Position numbers and translations under genes: made by a program | Shown here: piece after piece, positions 57,901 through 64,000 of the stretch | Position numbering within the stretch: position 1 is the stretch's first letter | Layout: every line of letters begins with the position of its first letter | Origin: Sphaerotilus natans | Lineage (GTDB): Bacteria > Pseudomonadota > Gammaproteobacteria > Burkholderiales > Burkholderiaceae_C | Assembly: GCF_900156335.1 (NCBI RefSeq) | Contig: NZ_FTMZ01000021.1 | Coordinates: forward strand, 22,817-86,816 | Length of the DNA stretch: 64,000 nt | Reading direction: 5' to 3' | Notes under the pieces: generated by a model | What the model was told of the DNA's origin: nothing | Seen by the model: the letters and a program-made list of their open reading frames with translations, nothing else | The model's database searches: none

Positions 57901-58388
57901 AGCACCATCGCCTGCAGCGGGCGTTGCTGCCTCCGCGGGCCGGATCCGCTGCATATCAGGGGTTGCCGACCGGAGAGGCGGCCTGGTGGTGGTGGGACCG
58001 GCCGGCTCGTGATGTGTTGATGACCGCGCTGCTGCCGCAGCACCAGCCGTTCCGCGCTGATCATCGGCAGCAGATCGACCTGTGCCTGCGCCCTAGCGAC
58101 GACGATCCCGATCGCATCGAACTGACCGAGGTCATCGACCAGAAGACCGGTCACCCGGACTATCCGCCGATCCAGGCTCGCCATCTGCCGTGGCCTGATG
58201 ACCGTGTGCAGGGGCCCGGCATCGTGCCATGGGCAGACACCGACTACGCCATGGCTTTGCAGACCTTGGCCGATGCGATGGAGATGTCACTCCAGCGTTG
58301 TGCCGAGCGGTTCGGTACGTTGAGTCTGCCGAACAGCACGCAGGGCTGGCATTCCCACCCTGTGTTGGGGTTCGTGCGGCGCATTTGA
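54951..58388 (+). CDS. cas3: Cas2-3 fusion, type I-F nuclease-helicase
   Basis: A 1145-residue fusion that joins Cas1 in adaptation and destroys target DNA after Cascade binding. The N-terminal Cas2 domain (about 1-95, MNILLISQCDKRALVETRRI) is followed by the HD nuclease with His107, His123 and Asp124 (HTGEDIHLL and LLHDLGKA). The helicase has Walker A STGCGKT near 453-459 and motif II DEPDD near 613. The C-terminal domain covers the remainder. All catalytic motifs look intact. csy1 begins 4 bp after the stop. Confidence 0.96.
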   Translation: MNILLISQCDKRALVETRRILDQFAERRGDRTWQTPITQDGLDTLRRLLRKTARRNTAVACHWIRGLDHSELLWTVGDASRFNAQGAVPTETTFRNVLRANDENDWHTGEDIHLLTALAALLHDLGKASEAFQARLAGRLTERNQYRHEWVSLRLFEAFVGTDDDATWLKRLIAPTPEDDATWTRRLRRDGVDSGALPTPFAALKHAPLAQAVGWLVVTHHRLPVLPAHDEHGQQRFAGCPSGRFGAESLCDALLHMQADWSEVVAGAPAEQVRPYWTFDPHVLPVTLPHWRTQARRLATRLLALVQRPDRRAGFAWLDEPWVMHLSRMALMLADHHYSSLSVQGSDERQADGRLSVPAGCTLLANTRKDLRGRTVGNQTLDEHLLGVAADSRAITHALPSLRRSLPDLGRPRLLRQRSADERFRWQDKAADLATEQRVPAEQHGAFIVNMASTGCGKTLANARIMDALAEPERGMRCVFAMGLRTLTLQTGRAFQQRLQLKDEQLAIRVGGSASRALFDHFEQRAEATGSASQQALLLEPEEEGSVEFGGDAAIDTHHPLLARALHDPKVTSLLVAPILVCTIDHLVPVTDSLRGGRQIAPMLRLLTSDLVIDEPDDFDLADLPALTRLVHWAGLLGSRVLLSSATLTPSLVQGLFMAYRAGRTAFQRHRGAEPGRAGVPPEVVCLWVDEFQRQATTCPTLDHFRQAHEQFTAQRSGKLAEQAATQARRRCALIDVRDLQQVGRDEERYAALALLLRRHAVELHTLHAVPDPRYPQRRVSFGLIRMANIEPLVQVALKLFETGVQEGHLIHLCVYHSQFPLLVRSNIEQRLDAALDRRRPNAVFDLPDIRARLDAHPQALQQMFIVLGSPVTEVGRDHDYDWAIVEPSSMRSLIQLVGRVRRHREGACSTPNVRVWNTNLRYFSRRPGEPVYCKPGFEDKTALLEHHLLPQLLRREEFGVVDARPRIRQPEPLESAQRWVDLEHHRLQRALLPPRAGSAAYQGLPTGEAAWWWWDRPARDVLMTALLPQHQPFRADHRQQIDLCLRPSDDDPDRIELTEVIDQKTGHPDYPPIQARHLPWPDDRVQGPGIVPWADTDYAMALQTLADAMEMSLQRCAERFGTLSLPNSTQGWHSHPVLGFVRRI

Positions 58389-58391
58389 CTC

Positions 58392-59720
58392 ATGATCCAA
58401 GGAGGGCCGACAGTGCCGAATCTTTCAGGGAGGCCGGCAGACATCCGGCAGCATATTCATCACGCGATTCAGCAGCGGCTTGCCGAACTGCTGGATCAGG
58501 TCAAGGGCAGCGACGCCGCCGCAGAAGCGCGCCGGTCAGCCCTGCGTGAGACGTGGCGGTGGCCACAATTGCTTGACGAGGGCTTGAAGTACATCGGCCA
58601 AGTGCAGTTGGCAACGCATCTGGTCAAGGCGGTGCATCCGGATCCGCCGGTGCGTATGGCCACCAACTTGCTGGTCCGACCACAGGACATGCACGCCTTG
58701 CAGGAAGTGGGTTCGCATGTGCTCGGCGAGGACTTCGATCTTGACGCCACTGGCAATGGCGCGGTGAACAAGAAGGTCGCCGATCTGGCTGCCGTGCTCA
58801 TGGCGACGCGGTTCGAGAGCCGCTCGCTGCTGGATCATCTGCAGGCAGGAGACGAGGATATCGGCCTTGCCTTCGGGCTGCGGGCTGAGCAGACGGCCCT
58901 GCTGGCTGACATCACCGGTCAACGTTGTCCGACACCCGCCTCGCACCGCAAGCTCAAGCAGCTCTACTGGCTGACCGGCACGGATGCGCTCGATGATGAG
59001 CACTACCACCTGCTGGCGCCACTCTATGCGACCTCGCTGGCGCACCGGGTCTTCAAGCGGCTGCGCACCGAGCGATTCGGTGATGCGGTGCAGGAGGCCC
59101 AGAACGCCCGCAAGGCTGGTCAATTTCATGAGCGCCCGATTCGCATCTGGCCGCATCTGGCCGAGCAGAATCTGGGCGGCACCAAGCCCCAGAACATCAG
59201 TCAGCTCAACAGTGAGCGGCGCGGCAGCAATTTTTTGCTGGCTTCGTTGCCACCGCAGTGGCGCAGCCGCGACGTGGTGCCGCTGTTGCAGACCGAGACG
59301 CTGTTCCACCGCTTCGGCCGGCGGCCGGAGGTGCGCCGGCTTGTTCGCGAACTGCGTAGCTTCCTTGCCACCCAGCCGCCCCGCAACAAGGAAACCCGCG
59401 ACACCCGCGACGATCTGGCCGACGAGCTGAATGACCAGTTCCTGCTGTTTTCGGCCGAGATGCGCGAGCTGCCACCAGGCTGGAGCGATGTTCCCGAATG
59501 CCGACTGCCGGACTGCGAGCGGGCTTTCCTGGACCGCTCGCCTGGATGTCTCCGGAACGATTGGCAGCACGAGCTGGCTGGCCGCTACGCCAACTGGCTC
59601 AACGCGCAGCTTGGCGCCAGCGACGCGCTGAAGATGGGCGATGCCGAGCATGCCCACTGGCGCCGCGATCTGCTGGAAGCGCTGGCCGATCATGAGCAGG
59701 AGCTGAACCATGCCGACTGA
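58392..59720 (+). CDS. csy1: Csy1 (Cas8f), large subunit of the I-F surveillance complex
   Basis: PAM-recognition subunit of Csy complex, 442 residues, close to the 434 of Pseudomonas Csy1. The family block GGTKPQNISQLNSERRGSNF is conserved in the centre, and basic residues around FHRFGRRPEVRRLVREL are typical of the C-terminal half. It overlaps csy2 by 11 bp. Confidence 0.94.
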   Translation: MIQGGPTVPNLSGRPADIRQHIHHAIQQRLAELLDQVKGSDAAAEARRSALRETWRWPQLLDEGLKYIGQVQLATHLVKAVHPDPPVRMATNLLVRPQDMHALQEVGSHVLGEDFDLDATGNGAVNKKVADLAAVLMATRFESRSLLDHLQAGDEDIGLAFGLRAEQTALLADITGQRCPTPASHRKLKQLYWLTGTDALDDEHYHLLAPLYATSLAHRVFKRLRTERFGDAVQEAQNARKAGQFHERPIRIWPHLAEQNLGGTKPQNISQLNSERRGSNFLLASLPPQWRSRDVVPLLQTETLFHRFGRRPEVRRLVRELRSFLATQPPRNKETRDTRDDLADELNDQFLLFSAEMRELPPGWSDVPECRLPDCERAFLDRSPGCLRNDWQHELAGRYANWLNAQLGASDALKMGDAEHAHWRRDLLEALADHEQELNHAD

Positions 59721-60774
59721 ACGGCCCGACATCAACCATCTGCTGGTGCTGCCCAGGCTGCGCATCCAGAACGCCAACGCCATTTCCAGTCCACTGACCT
59801 GGGGGTTTCCATCCATCACGGCGTTCACTGGGCTGATGCACGCGCTCCAGCGTCGCCTCGGGGCGCTGACGCCCTTCGAGTTCAGAAGTGTTGGTGTGAT
59901 CTGCCACGACCTGCAGGCGCAGGTGGCCACCTCGAAGCACGAGTACAGTTTCAACCTGACTCGAAATCCGGTGGACAAGGACGGCAGCACGTCAGCCATC
60001 GTTGAGGAGGGGCGGGCGCATCTTGACATCACGCTGGTGTTCGGTCTCCATGGCACCGGCATGGCGCATGCCGATCACGCCACGCTGCAGCAGCAGGCCC
60101 GTGTCGTGGTTGAGACGCTGGCCGGCATGCGGGTGGCCGGTGGCAGCGTGATGCCCTCGCTGTCCGCTTCGCCACGGGAGACCATGCCGGCGCTGCTGCC
60201 GTTTCCATTGCACTACGAAGCCGAGGCACGCGACCGCGCATGGCGTCGGCTGGCACGACGCTGGTTGCCCGGTTTTGCCTTGGTGGCGCGTGACGATCTT
60301 CTTGTCAGCCGGTTGACCGGTCTGCGTGCTGAGGCGCCCGATGCCACGCTGCTGGACGCATGGCTGGATACGGTCGCGCTGACCCAGCGTGCGCAGCGTG
60401 TCCACGCTCCGGATGGCACCGAACAGATTGAATGGCAGACCGAGCGGCGGCCCGGCTGGATCGTGCCGATTCCGGTGGGCTATGTCGCGCTGTCAGCACT
60501 GCATGAGGCCGGCGCGGTGACCCGTGCGCGTGACGGCAATACGCCGCTTTGTTTCGTAGAGAGCATTTACAGCCTGGGGCAATGGATCAGCCCGCATCGG
60601 CTGGGGGACGCCACCGATCTGATGTGGTGGCCCGATCACGACCCTGCCACTGGCCTCTACCGCTGCCGCAACACCTACCGGCCTTCTGCTCAGCCGTATC
60701 CCGAAGTGGATCTGAAGCCATCTGCCCCGTCAGAGCTGCTGGAAGACCCAGATTCCCCGTTCAACTACGTCTAA
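59710..60774 (+). CDS. csy2: Csy2 (Cas5f)
   Basis: Cas5-like subunit capping the 5' handle of the crRNA, 354 residues. The start [20 protein letters not shown] is the Csy2 hallmark, followed by [16 protein letters not shown]. Start within csy1, stop 19 bp before csy3, consistent with one polycistronic unit. Confidence 0.94.
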   Translation: MPTERPDINHLLVLPRLRIQNANAISSPLTWGFPSITAFTGLMHALQRRLGALTPFEFRSVGVICHDLQAQVATSKHEYSFNLTRNPVDKDGSTSAIVEEGRAHLDITLVFGLHGTGMAHADHATLQQQARVVVETLAGMRVAGGSVMPSLSASPRETMPALLPFPLHYEAEARDRAWRRLARRWLPGFALVARDDLLVSRLTGLRAEAPDATLLDAWLDTVALTQRAQRVHAPDGTEQIEWQTERRPGWIVPIPVGYVALSALHEAGAVTRARDGNTPLCFVESIYSLGQWISPHRLGDATDLMWWPDHDPATGLYRCRNTYRPSAQPYPEVDLKPSAPSELLEDPDSPFNYV

Positions 60775-60793
60775 ATTCAAGGAGAGATTCATC

Positions 60794-61849
60794 ATGGCAA
60801 CCAAGAAAGAGTCGACCGGTCTGGTCACCGCATCCGTCCTGGCCTTCGAGCGCAAGCTCGATCCGTCTGACGCGCTGTTCTTCGCTGGCGCCTGGGAGGC
60901 GCGGGGCGACAGCGCGGGCTGGCCGGCGGTGGAGGTGCGCGCGAAATCGGTGCGCGGCACGATCTCCAACCGGCTCAAGACCAAGGATGCCGATCCGGCC
61001 AAGCTGGACGCGGCGATCCAGAACCCCAACCTGCAGACCGTCGACGTGGCCGCGCTGCCGGCGGACGCCGACACGCTGAAGGTCACCTTCACGCTGCGGG
61101 TGCTGGGTGGCGCCGGCACGCCCTCGGCCTGCAACAGCGCCGACTACCAGGCCAAGCTGCTGGCGACCGTGAAGGGCTATGTCGATACGCAGGGCTTTGG
61201 CGAGCTGGCGCGGCGCTATGCGGCCAACCTGGCCAACGGCCGCTTCCTGTGGCGCAACCGCGTCGGGGCCGAGCAGGTGGAGGTGCAGGTGGCGCATTGG
61301 GTCGAGGGCCGGGCGGCGCAGACCTGGACCTTCGATGCGCTGGCGCTGTCGCTGCGCAATTTCGACGCGCTGCCGGTCGAGCAGGCGGGTGCGGTCGAGG
61401 CCGTGGGCGAGCTGATCGCCAAGGGGCTGGCGGGGCAGCGGCATGTGCTGCTGCAGGTGACCGCCTTCGTGCGCATCGGAGCCGGGCAGGAGGTGTTCCC
61501 GTCCCAGGAACTCATCCTTGACAAGGAGAAGGCCGGCAAGAGCAAGACGCTGTACACGGTCGGCGGCATCGCCGGCATGCACTCGCAGAAGATCGGCAAC
61601 GCGCTGCGCACGATCGACACCTGGTACCCGGACTTTGCCGCAGACCAGATCGGCCCGATCGCCGTCGAGCCGTATGGCTCGGTGACGACGCTGGGCACGG
61701 CCTGCCGGCCGCCCGTCAAGAAGGCCGATTTCTACACGCTGCTGGACAACTGGCTGCTGAAGGACCAAATCCCGAGCCTGGAGAACCAGCACTTCGTGAT
61801 GGCCACGCTGGTCCGGGGTGGCGTCTTCGGTGATGCCGGCAAGGACTGA
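60794..61849 (+). CDS. csy3: Csy3 (Cas7f), backbone subunit
   Basis: RAMP backbone protein that polymerises along the crRNA, 351 residues, like the 342 of Pseudomonas Csy3. Family segments are [36 protein letters not shown] and [19 protein letters not shown] site precedes the ATG. csy4 follows after 12 bp. Confidence 0.95.
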   Translation: MATKKESTGLVTASVLAFERKLDPSDALFFAGAWEARGDSAGWPAVEVRAKSVRGTISNRLKTKDADPAKLDAAIQNPNLQTVDVAALPADADTLKVTFTLRVLGGAGTPSACNSADYQAKLLATVKGYVDTQGFGELARRYAANLANGRFLWRNRVGAEQVEVQVAHWVEGRAAQTWTFDALALSLRNFDALPVEQAGAVEAVGELIAKGLAGQRHVLLQVTAFVRIGAGQEVFPSQELILDKEKAGKSKTLYTVGGIAGMHSQKIGNALRTIDTWYPDFAADQIGPIAVEPYGSVTTLGTACRPPVKKADFYTLLDNWLLKDQIPSLENQHFVMATLVRGGVFGDAGKD

Positions 61850-61861
61850 GTGGTGACAACG

Positions 61862-62419
61862 ATGGATCACCATCTCGATCTCCGGCTGCTGCCGGACCCC
61901 GAGTTCGGTCCTCTGGCGCTGATGGAGGCGCTGTACGCCAAGCTGCACCGGGCGCTGGCTGCGCAGGGCTGCACCTGCATCGGCGTGAGCTTTCCAGAGG
62001 TCAAGGGGCTTGAGCTGGGGCTGTGTCTGCGGCTGCATGGCTCGCGCGAGGCGCTGGCCATGCTGATGGACACGGCGTGGCTGCGGGGCATGCGCGATCA
62101 CCTGACGATCGGCGACATCGCTGCCGTGCCGGCACAGGCTCGGCATTGCTGCGTGTCGCGACGGCAATCCCACAGCAGCCCGGAGCGCATGCGCCGCCGG
62201 CTGATGCGGCGTCAGCAGATCGACGAGGCCACCGCGCGCGAGCGCATCCCCGATCAGGTCGCAGCCTTCCTGAAGCTGCCGAGCCTGCAACTGCGCAGCA
62301 GCAGCACGGGCCAGCACTTCCGGCTGTTCATCCAGCACGGCCCGCCGCAAGACGCTCCGGTGCCCGGCGCCTTCAACGCCTACGGTCTCAGCGCCACGGC
62401 CACCGTGCCCTGGTTCTGA
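61862..62419 (+). CDS. csy4: Csy4 (Cas6f), crRNA-processing endoribonuclease
   Basis: Cuts the repeat hairpin and stays bound to its 3' end; 185 residues against 187 in Pseudomonas. The ATG at 61862 places the catalytic His at 29 (AKLHRALAA), as in the well-studied enzyme, which decides against the GTG at 61850. The Arg-rich helix RRRLMRRQQIDEATARERIP contacts the hairpin, and QLRSSSTGQHFRLFI holds the catalytic Ser. Last cas gene; the leader follows directly. Confidence 0.96.
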   Translation: MDHHLDLRLLPDPEFGPLALMEALYAKLHRALAAQGCTCIGVSFPEVKGLELGLCLRLHGSREALAMLMDTAWLRGMRDHLTIGDIAAVPAQARHCCVSRRQSHSSPERMRRRLMRRQQIDEATARERIPDQVAAFLKLPSLQLRSSSTGQHFRLFIQHGPPQDAPVPGAFNAYGLSATATVPWF

Positions 62420-62553
62420 CGACCCTTTTTCGGGGCGGCGGCCTCCGCTCCTTAAAAATCAAGCACTTAGCGCAGGCCCCCGAAAGAGGGTCTCGCGCCA
62501 GGATCTGGCAGAATGTCCAAGCGCGACAAGCACTTGGGTGTCTGCCAGCTCTA
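62420..62553 (+). promoter_or_regulatory. CRISPR leader with IHF site
   Basis: The 134 bp between csy4 and the first repeat contain AATCAAGCACTTA at 62457-62469, a full match to the IHF consensus WATCAANNNNTTR, 85 bp before the first repeat. CAAGCACTT recurs at 62527-62535, 18 bp before the repeat. Adjacent A/T-rich bases (CTTAAAAATC) mark the only AT-rich patch. Type I-F adaptation needs IHF bending at the leader, so this is the likely integration-side leader. Confidence 0.8.
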
Positions 62554-63654
62554 GTGAACTGCCGGGTAGGCAGCTCAGAAAACTGGGCCCAGGCCGGCAA
62601 CAGCGCAGTGCTAGTGAACTGCCGGGTAGGCAGCTCAGAAACTCGTCGATCACGCAGCGCTGCCGGATGTCCTGTGAACTGCCGGGTAGGCAGCTCAGAA
62701 ATTCATGCGGGTTGATGCTTGCCAGCATCCCGAGTGAACTGCCGGGTAGGCAGCTCAGAAAATGCCCCGCTGGCAGGCCGGCCTTGTCTGGCTGTGAACT
62801 GCCGGGTAGGCAGCTCAGAAAAGCAACGCGCCGCGGCAGCGGATGCCACGCCTGTGAACTGCCGGGTAGGCAGCTCAGAAAAGCGTCCGGCGTTGAAGTC
62901 GATCACCGACTCGGTGAACTGCCGGGTAGGCAGCTCAGAAAAATCAGCGCCTCGTAAGCCACCGGCTCTTCGTGTGAACTGCCGGGTAGGCAGCTCAGAA
63001 AACCATGCCCGGTGCGGTGGTTGTAGTAGCTGTGTGAACTGCCGGGTAGGCAGCTCAGAAAAGTGCCGGGCGCGCGGCGCGCCCCCTCAATTCGTGAACT
63101 GCCGGGTAGGCAGCTCAGAAAAGATCGCGCCTGAACTGAAGCAGTCCCTCAACGTGAACTGCCGGGTAGGCAGCTCAGAAACCTCGGCCTCTCGGCCTTG
63201 TTCGCGCAGCGCCGTGAACTGCCGGGTAGGCAGCTCAGAAAAAGTGGTCCTGTTGAGAGAAACGCGCGTGAAAGTGAACTGCCGGGTAGGCAGCTCAGAA
63301 AACTACCCTAGGAACTACCATCATGCAAGCCATGTGAACTGCCGGGTAGGCAGCTCAGAAACCCTGAGCCCCCAGCGCCAGGGCAGCGCCCGGGTGAACT
63401 GCCGGGTAGGCAGCTCAGAAAATGTTGTAACGGTTGTCGTACTCGCGCTTCCAGTGAACTGCCGGGTAGGCAGCTCAGAAACGCCAGGATCGCGACGTGC
63501 TCGGGCTGCACGAGTGAACTGCCGGGTAGGCAGCTCAGAAAGCCAGCGCCGCGATCACGGCGCTCGACTTGCTGTGAACTGCCGGGTAGGCAGCTCAGAA
63601 AATCGGGAGGGGTTGCCGGAGACGCTGACCCAAGTGAACTGCCGGGTAGGCAGC
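62554..63654 (+). CRISPR. Type I-F CRISPR array: 18 full repeats, 18 spacers, one cut repeat
   Basis: Repeats of 28 nt (GTGAACTGCC ... AGCTCAGAAA, with the hairpin CTGCC-GGGTA-GGCAG) begin at 62554 and recur every 60 bp. All 18 full repeats are identical and every spacer is 32 nt. The nineteenth, from 63634, is intact for 21 nt (to 63654) and is then replaced by insertion-sequence DNA. The repeat matches the I-F consensus type. The array is transcribed rightward from the csy4-side leader. Because the period is a multiple of three, an open frame runs through it, but this is not a gene. Confidence 0.98.
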
Positions 63655-64000
63655 CAGGGCGATTGCATTAGCCACCACCCCGATTGAGTGGTAACAATCC
63701 AGCCCGACCTCGCAGCCCAAGACACGATGCAAGACCACCCGACGGCCCCCGGCGATGAGCTGATGCAGCACTTTGAAGACCTGGCCGATCCGCGCCGGCA
63801 GACCGGCCGCTTCCAGTACCCGCTGCAGGAACTGCTGCTGACGGCGCTGTGCGCGGTGGCCGCGGGCGCCGAGGACTGGGTCGATGTCAGCGAGTGGGGC
63901 GAGTTCAAGCTGGAGTGGCTGCGGCGCTTCCTGCCCTTCGAGCAGGGCATCGCCTCGCACGACACGTTCAGCCGGGTGTTCGCCCTGCTGGACTCGGTGC
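63655..64000 (+). mobile_element. ISAs1-family insertion sequence, left part, inserted in the CRISPR array
   Basis: IS DNA starts at 63655 with CAGGGCGATTGCATTAGCC, the kind of terminus seen in ISAs1-family elements, exactly where the last repeat breaks after 21 nt. The transposase starts 72 bp in. The right end lies beyond the window, so the target duplication cannot be seen. Confidence 0.85.
63727..64000 (+). CDS. ISAs1-family transposase (5' part)
   Basis: The first 91 codons of a DDE transposase associated with the H-repeat/ISAs1 group. The N-terminal region shows MQHFEDLADPRRQTGRFQYP, LLLTALCAVAAGAEDWVDVS and the conserved IASHDTFSRVFALLD. The catalytic DDE residues lie beyond the window. 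The start ATG is at 63727. The gene runs in the same direction as the CRISPR array. Confidence 0.88.
   Translation, partial: MQDHPTAPGDELMQHFEDLADPRRQTGRFQYPLQELLLTALCAVAAGAEDWVDVSEWGEFKLEWLRRFLPFEQGIASHDTFSRVFALLDSV

Noticed and set aside
62719..63687. Long open frame through the CRISPR array with a repeated VNCRVGSSE peptide
   Set aside because: It exists only because repeat plus spacer is 60 nt, a multiple of three. The DNA repeats are a type I-F array beside a complete cas operon, not a repeat protein.

Overview
The window reads as the chromosome of a GC-rich betaproteobacterium, most likely a Burkholderiales member of the Leptothrix/Sphaerotilus/Rubrivivax type. This is an inference from the phaCAB order, the lexA, ohr and argA protein types, the paa cluster with a TetR-type PaaR, and the strong GC bias at third codon positions. 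No rRNA or tRNA gene was seen.

Layout. 1-4.7 kb: the 5' part of a LapB-type secretion ABC transporter gene (cut by the window edge), a zinc-ribbon NUDIX hydrolase, maiA, pgeF and a small membrane protein. 4.8-8.6 kb: a complete polyhydroxybutyrate operon (phaC-phaA-phaB) closed by a terminator. 9-12 kb: lexA with two LexA-box-like sites shared with a divergent asparaginase, then ohrR-ohr with a palindromic operator. 12-24.7 kb: a putrescine block with uptake (potFGHI plus a DMT-family permease in the same operon) and catabolism (puuA, puuB, puuC, puuD and a spuC-type aminotransferase), interrupted by a vapBC toxin-antitoxin pair. 24.8-29.2 kb: a P-loop kinase, an orphan OmpR-type regulator, a MASE2-GGDEF diguanylate cyclase, tadA and ldcA. 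29.2-40.3 kb: phenylacetate degradation genes paaY (divergent) and paaG-I-K-A-B-C-D-E-R, a periplasmic binding protein and paaZ. paaF, paaH and paaJ are not in the window. 40.4-53.5 kb: housekeeping genes including a patatin-like lipase, mfd, ispD, a NYN-domain nuclease, ispF, moaA, an NlpC/P60 hydrolase, an H-NS family protein, an iron-binding periplasmic protein, yggX and argA.

53.5-64 kb: a complete type I-F CRISPR-Cas locus (cas1, cas2-3, csy1-csy4) lies beside the remnant of a VOC-family gene. It is followed by a leader with a consensus IHF site and an array of 18 identical 28-nt repeats with 18 spacers of exactly 32 nt. A nineteenth repeat is cut after 21 nt by the left end of an ISAs1-family insertion sequence that runs off the window, so the array may continue on the far side.

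The metabolic picture is a heterotroph that stores carbon as PHB, takes up and degrades putrescine and aromatic phenylacetyl-CoA intermediates, and carries an apparently intact I-F immune system. I did not find a clearly new multi-gene system. The most unusual structures are the IS-split CRISPR array, the palindrome-embedded promoter of the H-NS family gene, the LexA sites shared with the asparaginase gene, and the NYN nuclease wedged between ispD and ispF.
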